Shown: in pieces, positions 55,670 to 62,685 of the stretch
How positions within the stretch are numbered: position 1 is the first letter of the stretch
How the letters are laid out: every line of letters begins with the position of its first letter
Assembly: GCF_000550785.1 (NCBI RefSeq)
Contig: NZ_CP004350.1
Span: forward strand, 2,460,009 to 2,524,008
Direction: 5' to 3'
DNA: 64,000 bases
Origin: Corynebacterium casei LMG S-19264
GTDB lineage: Bacteria; Actinomycetota; Actinomycetes; Mycobacteriales; Mycobacteriaceae
The notes under the pieces: generated by a model
Seen by the model: only the letters and a program-made list of their open reading frames with translations
Told to the model about the DNA's origin: nothing
Database searches by the model: none
Position numbers and translations under genes: made by a program

Positions 55670-55801
55670 GTGGACAAGATTCTTGCATTCCAGAGCATGG
55701 CCGGTGAGACCGAAACCCACGACGGAGCGCGCGTGAGCACTGTCAGCGTGATTCCGCCGTGCCCGGGTTGGCCGAGCGCCGTGACGTTCGGAAACTGCTG
55801 A
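55670..55801 (+). CDS. lanA: class III lanthipeptide precursor peptide (labionin type)
   Basis: A 43-residue peptide starting at a GTG, with AGGAGGTGA eight bases before. The leader MDKILAFQSMAGETETHDGA has ILAFQ, close to the ILxLQ motif that LanKC enzymes recognise. The core from about residue 23 has two units: Ser23-x2-Ser26-x4-Cys31 and Ser36-x2-Thr39-x3-Cys43, matching Ser-x2-Ser-x(3-5)-Cys, the labionin pattern of labyrinthopeptins. Pro29, 30, 32 and 35 lie within and between them. It begins eight bases after the LanKC stop. I have no match in memory for this core. Confidence 0.85.
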   Translation: MDKILAFQSMAGETETHDGARVSTVSVIPPCPGWPSAVTFGNC

Positions 55802-55821
55802 CGCAGTTTCGCGTCGGAGAT

Positions 55822-55847
55822 GGCGGCCGAAGTGTGCTTCGGCCGCC
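55822..55847. terminator. strong hairpin after the precursor gene (terminator or attenuator)
   Basis: GGCGGCCGAAG (55822-55832) pairs perfectly with CTTCGGCCGCC (55837-55847) around TGTG, 20 bases after the precursor stop. The T-run is weak (TCTTCGT), so it may let some transcripts pass to the transporter genes or protect the 3' end of the lanA message. Confidence 0.65.
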
Positions 55848-55920
55848 TCTTCGTGCTTCCTGACAGGTCGCCGCAGCATCGGCGATTGAGCAACCCGAGA
55901 GCGAAAGCGACGGACATGAC

Positions 55921-56655
55921 ATGAACACCGCACCCACTATCCATGCCGAGCAGATTGTGAAGCTCCCCAGCGGCAACGCCTCGGCGCAGCAGCTACCGAT
56001 CCTGCGCGACTGCTCAGTCGACCTCGGCGGCGGCCTGACCGCCGTCGTCGGCCCGTCCGGCGCGGGAAAGACGTCTCTGCTCTACTGCCTCAGCGGCCTC
56101 GATCGCCCCGATCGGGGCCAGGTCTCCATCAACGGTACCGACCTCTACGCGATGAGCGACGAGAGGCGCACCCGGTTCCTGCGCCAGACCGCGAGCTTCG
56201 TCTTCCAGCAGTACAACCTCATCGGCTACCTCACCGTCGAGGAGAACGTCCGGCTCCCTCACGCCCTGGCCAAACACCGAGTCGAGGTAGCCGCAGTCGA
56301 GGAGATCCTCTCCCGCTTCGGTCTGCTCGAGAAGAGGGCGGCGAGGGTAAACACCCTCTCCGGGGGCGAGCAGCAGCGAGCCGCCCTGTGCCGGGCGATC
56401 CTCATGCGGCCGTCAGTGATCTTCGCTGATGAACCTACCGGCGCCCTTGACACCGCCAACACCGCCGTCGTGCTGCGGGTCTTGCGCGAACTGGCCACCC
56501 AGGAGTGCTCCGTCATCATGGTCACCCACGACGTCGAGTCCGCGGCTCTGGCCGATCGGATCGTCTTCATGCGCGATGGAACGATCGCCCACGTCACCGG
56601 ACAGCTCGGCGTCGACGATATCCTCCACACCATGGCGCGCTTGGGAGGCCGGTAG
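55921..56655 (+). CDS. ABC transporter ATPase, LolD/MacB type
   Basis: A 244-residue ATPase. Walker A VGPSGAGKTSLLYCLSGL, Q-loop FVFQQYNLIGYLT, signature LSGGEQQRAALCRAI, Walker B VIFADEPTGALDT and the H-loop VTHDVESAAL. With the next gene, two bases after its stop, it forms a transporter of the kind that takes peptides from the membrane, giving self-protection against lantibiotics or exporting other products. It is in line with lanA beyond the hairpin. Confidence 0.9.
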   Translation: MNTAPTIHAEQIVKLPSGNASAQQLPILRDCSVDLGGGLTAVVGPSGAGKTSLLYCLSGLDRPDRGQVSINGTDLYAMSDERRTRFLRQTASFVFQQYNLIGYLTVEENVRLPHALAKHRVEVAAVEEILSRFGLLEKRAARVNTLSGGEQQRAALCRAILMRPSVIFADEPTGALDTANTAVVLRVLRELATQECSVIMVTHDVESAALADRIVFMRDGTIAHVTGQLGVDDILHTMARLGGR

Positions 56656-56656
56656 T

Positions 56657-58042
56657 ATGTACAGGTACGCTCGCCGTATTCTCCTAGCCGACCTCGGCAG
56701 CTGGTGGCCGGCCATCGCCACTGTCGCCGCCGTGACTGCGCTCGTCGGCCTATGCGCCGCGCAGTTCGCCTGGACCCATGACGACCGCTTCGTCGCCGCC
56801 ACCCAGGCGCAGGGCCACGCGATCACCGAATTCACCATCGTCTCCGAGACGATCTACATGCTCGTCGCCGTCCTTGCGTTGTTCTCGCTCACCGTCGTCG
56901 GCACCGCGACCGTGGAGTCGACCCGGCGCACTTTCTCCCAGTGGCGTCTCGTCGGGGCCAGTCCTGGCGACGTGCGCCGCAGCACCTGGGCGCTCGTCGC
57001 CACCGCCTCGCTCATCGGGGCAGTGCCCGGCTCCCTCGCGGGGATCGGCCTGAGCTACGTCGTCGTGCCCGCCTTTAACCAGATGGCCGCCCCTGGCTTC
57101 AACGCCCCGGTCTTGCCGCCGTCCATCCTCGCGTGGCTGGCCTCTCTTGTCCTCGGCGTGGCCACCTGCCTGCTCGGGGCGTTCGGACCGGCGCACCGAG
57201 CCTCGCGGACGCAGGCGATCGAGGTCTTCCGCGACATCCCCGGACGTCACAGGAAAGGGTGGTGGTGGCGAGTCCCGCTGGCGGGGCTCCTGCTGCTGTT
57301 TTCCCTCGGCATGGTCGTGACAGCGGCTGCGCTCGGCGCACATTCCGCCGGCGTAGCGGTGATGTTCAATCTCGCCCTAAACGCCGGAATTTCGGCCGTG
57401 TTCTTCGCCTACATCGTCGGCCCACTCTGCGTCCCTGGGCTCCTCGCAGGGCTCGGCCACCTTGCGGGCACGTTTGGCAACGTCACCGGCCGACTCGCGG
57501 CTCGGGCTGCCGTCGAGAGGGCAGGCACCAGCGCGAACACCGTCGCCCCGCTGGCCGCGGGCATCGGCGGGGTCGGCGTCATCCTCACCTCCGTCGAATC
57601 TGCGGCGGCCGTGGTCAGGGTTGTCGACAGCTCGGCGGAGACCAACCTCGCCGACACCGTGGTGATGGCCGCCCTGATTTCCTTCGTCCTCCTCGTCACT
57701 TCCGCCGCCGTCGTCTCGCTGGTCTCGCGCGACCTTGAGCGAGAGCATTCCCTGCTGCGGATCGCAGGGATGCCGAGCCGGCGCATCACTGGTTGGTATG
57801 CCTGGCAGGCACTCCTCCTCTCCCTGACCGCCATCCTGCTCGCGGCCGTGCCGATTATCGTCACGGTGGCGACGACCGCCATCAGCTCGGCCGCCTACGT
57901 CGGCTACCCGATCGTCGCGGTGCCGTGGACGACACTTCTCCTCGGACTCGTCGTCAGCTGGCTCGTCCTTTTCCTCGTCCAGTGGTGGCCCGCCCGGGCC
58001 TCGCTACGCGCTGACGTCGCCGTCGGCCTAAGGTCGGCGTGA
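56657..58042 (+). CDS. FtsX-like ABC permease, probable lantibiotic immunity or export
   Basis: A 461-residue membrane protein with about eight hydrophobic segments. LADLGSWWPAIATVAAVTAL at the start, SLTVVGTATVESTRRTFSQW (MacB/FtsX coupling part), then a second set of segments including VVSLVSRDLEREHSLLRIAG, repeated in form. The ATG at 56657 directly follows the ATPase stop (TAG-T-ATG); longer frames upstream run inside the ATPase gene. The role of the pair in immunity follows from context only. Confidence 0.85.
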   Translation: MYRYARRILLADLGSWWPAIATVAAVTALVGLCAAQFAWTHDDRFVAATQAQGHAITEFTIVSETIYMLVAVLALFSLTVVGTATVESTRRTFSQWRLVGASPGDVRRSTWALVATASLIGAVPGSLAGIGLSYVVVPAFNQMAAPGFNAPVLPPSILAWLASLVLGVATCLLGAFGPAHRASRTQAIEVFRDIPGRHRKGWWWRVPLAGLLLLFSLGMVVTAAALGAHSAGVAVMFNLALNAGISAVFFAYIVGPLCVPGLLAGLGHLAGTFGNVTGRLAARAAVERAGTSANTVAPLAAGIGGVGVILTSVESAAAVVRVVDSSAETNLADTVVMAALISFVLLVTSAAVVSLVSRDLEREHSLLRIAGMPSRRITGWYAWQALLLSLTAILLAAVPIIVTVATTAISSAAYVGYPIVAVPWTTLLLGLVVSWLVLFLVQWWPARASLRADVAVGLRSA

Positions 58043-58051
58043 GGGACCGGC

Positions 58052-59908
58052 ATGGCGCTATCCGGCTCGGAAATCGCTGAACTCGCCTATGAGGTCGAGC
58101 GCAGACGGCTGCAACCCTGGCTCGACGAGCTACGCGAGGTCAAGGAGACGACGACCGCGGAGGTACTAGGCGCCAGCGACGAAGACCTCAGAGCTCACCT
58201 TCGGGTTGGTGATACCGGCGGCCTGGTGGCGCGCTTCCCAATGCCCGACCGGAGCTGGCAGGAGATGCCGCTGCCAGCTGTCGTGGCAACCGATCTGGCG
58301 GCGTGGGCGCCTGCTGCGGACCACCGGTCCGTGGCCCTGATCTCGCGAACTCTCGACGACAACTATTCGCTATCGATTTACACGGCCGGGACGAAAGTCG
58401 GAGCATCGTCTGTGACGCACACCGAACGACGAGTCTCTTCCGGTGTCTGGGCGTTCGGAAAGGGCTTCATCTGGGTACGCAGGGATGCCTCGCAGCGCCC
58501 GAGATGCGTCGTCTGCTGGAATCCTGGTGCTGTCAGGACATTGTTCGACGAGCCCGAAGCGCGTCGTCGGGTTTTCATCGCGGGAGTCCGAGAAGGCCGG
58601 GCGGTCATCGTCAGCCGGGGATCGGGTTCGTCAGCGATCTTCTTGACAGACGACGCACTCACTAAGACGGTCGAGATTGTGCCTCGATCCGCAGAGGACG
58701 ACGCCATGGCGCTTCTCGTAGCCGGCGGCCTCGCCGTGCTCGACCGTCGGGCGCAGACTGTAACGATGCACCTGGCTGAATCGGCGCATGGGATCAAGCT
58801 CCCGCCCGACTTTGTAGCGACTGATCTGGGCGAGCAACACGGCGAGCTCTACGTGCGCGGGCGGCGCAACCACACAGCAGCAGTCTGGCTCCCGGCTGAC
58901 GGGCCCGATGCCGTCTGGAGCGCACCCGAGGCAGGGGTAATTGAGATTTCTCAGATCTCCGATCGGACGATCGACCTCGCGGTCGCTTCCATGATCCACT
59001 CCCCGCAAACAGTGTCGGTCGAGCGCAAGACAGTCCCCTCGACGAACGCCGCCGCCCTTCCTGGGCTGATCAGCTGGACCGAGTGGGCCGTGGCGGAAGA
59101 TGGGGTGCGGATTCCTATCACCCTCTGCGGACGGGTCGACACGACCGGCCCATCCCCTGTTCTCACCATGGTCTACGGATGTTACGGTCTTTCCCTCGAC
59201 GCGATGCACGATCCATATCTGGAGCATCTCATGCGAGCCGGGATCGTCATCGCCATATGCCATGTCAGGGGCGGGGGCGACTTCGGACCACGTTGGCACG
59301 ATGCAGCACGGGGATCTACGAAACTGAAGTCGATCACGGACTACGAGGCGTGCTTGTCGACGATTACGCAACTCGACATGGCCGATGCGGGGCGTATCGG
59401 CGCCCTGGCCTCGAGCGCGGGCGCACTCATCGCCACTAGCGCCGTCCTGCGGCAGCCCGGACTGGTCTCAGTCCTTCAACTCGTCCACCCTTTCCTGACG
59501 CCGGAGCGAATACTCGCCGATACACACGCGCCTTTGGCCGCAAGCGACTGGATGGAGTTCGGCGACCCGACGAAGAATCGCGCTGGAGTCGAGTCCATCT
59601 CGCCACTGGCTATGCTGGAGAGTAGTTCCGCAACCGGAATGGCAACGCCTCCGCTCTGGATCCGGGCAGGAAGCCACGACGATCGGGCTCCTCTCAATGA
59701 GATCAGGCTTTGGCTCGACGTCTACGCGAACCGACTTCGTGGTCGACAACCGGATCGGACGTCGGATACAGTGCTGCAGATTGGTGACCATGGACACCGA
59801 GGGCATGCCAATGCCGACGACGCCTCCGAGGCAAATGTGGTCGCCATGGCCTGGCTCAAGCGTGAGCTGCTGGCCGGCCCGAGCTCTCCAACAGCTGTCA
59901 TCGATTAG
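58052..59908 (+). CDS. prolyl oligopeptidase (S9), candidate leader peptidase
   Basis: A 618-residue cytoplasmic S9 peptidase. The first 350 residues are the beta-propeller part. In the hydrolase part, GRIGALASSAGALIATSA holds the catalytic Ser, GSHDDRAPL the Asp and QIGDHGHRGHANA the His; TMVYGCYGLSL and VRGGGDFGPRWHDAA (the oxyanion/substrate loops) are typical. Class III clusters such as that of flavipeptin use a prolyl oligopeptidase to cut the leader. Here the leader has no Pro, so the site of action is not obvious. GAGGGA precedes the ATG; the gene follows the permease by nine bases. Confidence 0.88.
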   Translation: MALSGSEIAELAYEVERRRLQPWLDELREVKETTTAEVLGASDEDLRAHLRVGDTGGLVARFPMPDRSWQEMPLPAVVATDLAAWAPAADHRSVALISRTLDDNYSLSIYTAGTKVGASSVTHTERRVSSGVWAFGKGFIWVRRDASQRPRCVVCWNPGAVRTLFDEPEARRRVFIAGVREGRAVIVSRGSGSSAIFLTDDALTKTVEIVPRSAEDDAMALLVAGGLAVLDRRAQTVTMHLAESAHGIKLPPDFVATDLGEQHGELYVRGRRNHTAAVWLPADGPDAVWSAPEAGVIEISQISDRTIDLAVASMIHSPQTVSVERKTVPSTNAAALPGLISWTEWAVAEDGVRIPITLCGRVDTTGPSPVLTMVYGCYGLSLDAMHDPYLEHLMRAGIVIAICHVRGGGDFGPRWHDAARGSTKLKSITDYEACLSTITQLDMADAGRIGALASSAGALIATSAVLRQPGLVSVLQLVHPFLTPERILADTHAPLAASDWMEFGDPTKNRAGVESISPLAMLESSSATGMATPPLWIRAGSHDDRAPLNEIRLWLDVYANRLRGRQPDRTSDTVLQIGDHGHRGHANADDASEANVVAMAWLKRELLAGPSSPTAVID

Positions 59909-59981
59909 TCGAGCATGGGATGATGAGTTAGGCGCACCACTTAGTCATGACAGCCAGAAACGGTCCAGGAGGGCAACGATC

Positions 59982-60926
59982 ATGAACGCAACAATCGGTC
60001 AGGTTCCGATGACGGTTGCGGTTGCGGGATCGACGGGCTTCATCGGCAGCGCCGTTGTTGACGAACTCGTCCGAGTGGGACATCGGGTTCGAGCACTGCG
60101 CAGGCACAGTAGCAAGGCAAGCCCTGGGGTCGAAGAGATCGTCGCGCAGGACGGCGTCGCCGACCTTCGGGCGCTCGACCGGCTCCTCACGGACAGCGAT
60201 GTCCTCGTTCACGCCGTCAGTTACACGGGCGAGGACGAGGAGCTCCAGCGAACGACGAACATATCGGGCACGCGCACGCTGTGCGAGCAAGCCGCTGAGC
60301 ACTCGATCAGGCGCATAGTCCACATCAGTACGGCTGGCGTCTATGGAACGGCCTTCGCGCCGGGGGTCGATGAGTCAACGCCACCTGTTCCTCGTTCAAT
60401 GCTGAGCCAGTTCCGCCTGGAGGCAGAGCGGATCGTCATCGATGCCGGCGGCATCGCACTGCGCCCGCAATTCGTTCTCGGAGCCGGCGACACTTGGGTC
60501 CTCAGTCGGCTCAGCGCTCTGATTAGGGCATGCGGTGCTCAAGGCGTCGCGAGCGGGGCACACGCCTCGGTAATCGGGCGGTCTAGCCTGGCAAGCGTCG
60601 TCGGCATTGTCGCCGCGGGGTCTGCTCGGCACCAGATCTACAACGTCGGAACTGCGGTTCCGGTGTCGATGGGTGACCTGGTAGAACAGGTTCTCACAGG
60701 CACAGGAGAGTTTCGCGAGGCCCCACGTCGAGTCTCCGTCGACGAAGTCCTGATTGCAGCCGACAAGATTGGTGTCCCGCGGCGCGCGGTCGCCCTGGCA
60801 CTGGAAGAGTCAGTACTCGACTGTTCGAGATTGTGGACGGAGTTCCCGGAGACGTCGCGGCCGGCACAGATTCTCTCCGCCAATGACATCGCATGGTATC
60901 GCCGGTGGCTCGGCATCACGAACTGA
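59982..60926 (+). CDS. NAD(P)-dependent epimerase/reductase of the extended SDR type, likely in signal synthesis
   Basis: A 314-residue SDR. VAVAGSTGFIGSAVVDELVR is the nucleotide-binding GxxGxxG, VHISTAGVYGT has the Ser, and the Tyr of the YxxxK type is not present in its usual form (SQFRLEAERIV stands there), so the activity may be changed. AGGAGG lies eight bases before the ATG at 59982; earlier frames run in the peptidase gene. It is in line with the TetR receptor and afsA genes, where such dehydrogenases often assist gamma-butyrolactone or butenolide synthesis. Confidence 0.78.
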   Translation: MNATIGQVPMTVAVAGSTGFIGSAVVDELVRVGHRVRALRRHSSKASPGVEEIVAQDGVADLRALDRLLTDSDVLVHAVSYTGEDEELQRTTNISGTRTLCEQAAEHSIRRIVHISTAGVYGTAFAPGVDESTPPVPRSMLSQFRLEAERIVIDAGGIALRPQFVLGAGDTWVLSRLSALIRACGAQGVASGAHASVIGRSSLASVVGIVAAGSARHQIYNVGTAVPVSMGDLVEQVLTGTGEFREAPRRVSVDEVLIAADKIGVPRRAVALALEESVLDCSRLWTEFPETSRPAQILSANDIAWYRRWLGITN

Positions 60927-60940
60927 CAAGAGGAGATCGA

Positions 60941-61621
60941 ATGGTGAAGGCACGACAGACGACACGCCGCACGGCGAGCCAGGACCGCGGGCGCAAGACG
61001 CAGTCGCAGATCATCGAAGGAGCGTCCGCAGTCTTCGAGGAGCAGGAGTACTCGGCGGCGAGTCTCGAGGATATCAAGGAGGCCTCTGGCGTGTCCCAGG
61101 GGTCAATGTACTTCCACTTCAAGAGCAAGGAACAGATCGCTCTAGCGATCATCCAGGAGCAGCACAATCGCATCTACGCCGGCGTGGACCCGGCGATCGC
61201 CGACCATGCCGATCCGCTCATCCGTTTAATGGCGATCTCCAAGATGATCTGTGAGCAACTGCGTACGGACTCCGTCGTGCGCGCGGGCATCAATCTCGCC
61301 CTCGGCCAAGGCTCACTGCGGGAAGCCAGCGCGCGCTCGTACGCGACCTGGGTCGATGGCGTCGGTCAGCTTTTAGGCAAACTCGACCGGGACGGCATGC
61401 TGAACTCGGACATCCCGGTCGACAGGCTAAGTGCTTCGCTAGTTAGCCATTTCACCGGCGGGAACCTCATGTCCCAGGCGATGACTCAGAGAGCTGACAT
61501 GACCGACTACATCAGCACCATGTGGAGAGTATTCATCAACGCTGCTATCGCCGAGGCACACCGGGAGCGGTACAAAGCGGAGCTCGACTCGATGTTCGGC
61601 GGATTCGCTCAGGCGGAGTAG
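60941..61621 (+). CDS. TetR-family gamma-butyrolactone receptor, ScbR/ArpA-like
   Basis: A 226-residue protein. The DNA-binding part IIEGASAVFEEQEYSAASLE and IKEASGVSQGSMYFHFKSKEQIALAII is very close to ArpA/ScbR receptors (the SMYFHFKSKE run is typical). The ligand domain has RTDSVVRAGINLALGQ, and WVDGVGQLL, also seen in this group. It would repress its targets until a butyrolactone binds. It starts 14 bases after the SDR stop, with AGAGGAGA before the ATG, and ends tail-to-tail with afsA, overlapping by 13 bases. Confidence 0.88.
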   Translation: MVKARQTTRRTASQDRGRKTQSQIIEGASAVFEEQEYSAASLEDIKEASGVSQGSMYFHFKSKEQIALAIIQEQHNRIYAGVDPAIADHADPLIRLMAISKMICEQLRTDSVVRAGINLALGQGSLREASARSYATWVDGVGQLLGKLDRDGMLNSDIPVDRLSASLVSHFTGGNLMSQAMTQRADMTDYISTMWRVFINAAIAEAHRERYKAELDSMFGGFAQAE

Positions 61622-62523
61622 GCGAGTGATGCGGTACAGGCGAAGAGGCCGTCGAGCTCGAACTCCATGTCGAACGTTCGGAACCTCGTGTCGCCGCGGG
61701 CGAGCGACCTGGAACCGGCGATGCGCGACCGCATGCGCGCGGGTCCGTCGTGAAATTCGGCCAAGGGATTGAGCGCGAAGTCGGCGCTCCTCATCCAAAC
61801 GTTAGTTGACACGTCCCGATCGACCCCGTCGAATGAGTAGATGAGGATCTGGGCCGCCTGGGCGGAGAGGCGAAGAAAGTCGTCATACCCGAGTGCGAGC
61901 TCGTTGCTCGATTCGGCCGCCTTGTGCTCAGAGGTGAGCGTGCCCTGCGCAGGGTCGAGGCCGACGATTTCCGATTTGATCTCTGTTGCTCGCGCCTCGC
62001 TGCACGACGGATTGGACCATCGCTGAACGCCGATCCTCTCGACGGCCGCGTCAGTCAGCGAAGGAAGCGCAGAAGCGGCCTCGACACCGGTGCTCACCGA
62101 CATACGTCCGAATCGCATGTTGGTGAGCCGCTTGCCGGAGCCGATGGCTTCATTCCACTTGACCGGAACGGCTTCGAGGTCGGTCTCCGGCAACGCTCCC
62201 GCCCTGATCCGGATCGCGGTCAGGACCGGCGGGCCGGCCGGATCATCAGTAGGCGCGCCCGCCCGGGAACGGAGACACGTGAGCATGGCGCCGAGCGTCA
62301 AACCGTCCAGCGACGAGAGATGCGGAGGCATCGAGCCACCAGGTTTTTCCGACCAGTTGTCTGGATAGGCCACCGAGCCGATCACATTGCGGCGCTCTGA
62401 GGCAGCCAGGCTGTCGACAGCTGAAGAGCCGGCGAGGATCGTGTGGGTGACCAGTCTGTACCGATGCGACAGGTACCGCTTGGTTGGGTCACCAAGGATG
62501 TCGTCGAACGAAGCACGGCTCAC
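61609..62523 (-). CDS. AfsA-family gamma-butyrolactone synthase
   Basis: A 304-residue protein with two hotdog units as in AfsA: the first has RYLSHRYRLVTHTILAGSS and SLDGLTLGAMLTCLR, the second ELALGYDDFLRLSAQAAQILIYSFDG and MRSADFALNPLAEF. AfsA joins a beta-keto acyl chain to dihydroxyacetone phosphate, the first step of A-factor-type signals. I chose the GTG at 62523, with GGGGAGGAG just before it; a TTG upstream has no site. It is divergent from the second lanKC across a palindrome. Such genes are typical of Streptomyces and would be an acquired trait here. Confidence 0.88.
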   Translation of the reverse strand: MSRASFDDILGDPTKRYLSHRYRLVTHTILAGSSAVDSLAASERRNVIGSVAYPDNWSEKPGGSMPPHLSSLDGLTLGAMLTCLRSRAGAPTDDPAGPPVLTAIRIRAGALPETDLEAVPVKWNEAIGSGKRLTNMRFGRMSVSTGVEAASALPSLTDAAVERIGVQRWSNPSCSEARATEIKSEIVGLDPAQGTLTSEHKAAESSNELALGYDDFLRLSAQAAQILIYSFDGVDRDVSTNVWMRSADFALNPLAEFHDGPARMRSRIAGSRSLARGDTRFRTFDMEFELDGLFACTASLAYSA

Positions 62524-62589
62524 GACTCCTCCCCTCTGCGGATTCGCAGCGCCAGCGGGTGCTGGCCAGGTCACGCGAAGCCGCAATCT

Positions 62590-62621
62590 CTAGATTAACT
62601 AAGGTGCCCATGTTAGTCTAG
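62590..62621. promoter_or_regulatory. 32-bp imperfect palindrome between afsA and the second lanKC
   Basis: CTAGATTAAC (62590-62599) pairs at nine of ten positions with GTTAGTCTAG (62612-62621); the centre holds AAGGTGCC. Its size and place fit an autoregulatory element bound by the ScbR-type receptor, acting on both divergent genes. AAcTaAGGTGCC resembles the complement of the 50374 palindrome, AAGTGAGGTGCC. Confidence 0.6.
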
Positions 62622-62685
62622 CTGAACCTCTCGGTGGCTCGAGCAGTGAGGGCTTCCATGCAATGGCGCAGGTTATAGGAGGGCA

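Noticed and set aside
56014..57882. Long minus-strand frames opposite the ABC transporter genes
   Set aside because: Highly charged, low-complexity shadows of GC-rich genes on the plus strand.
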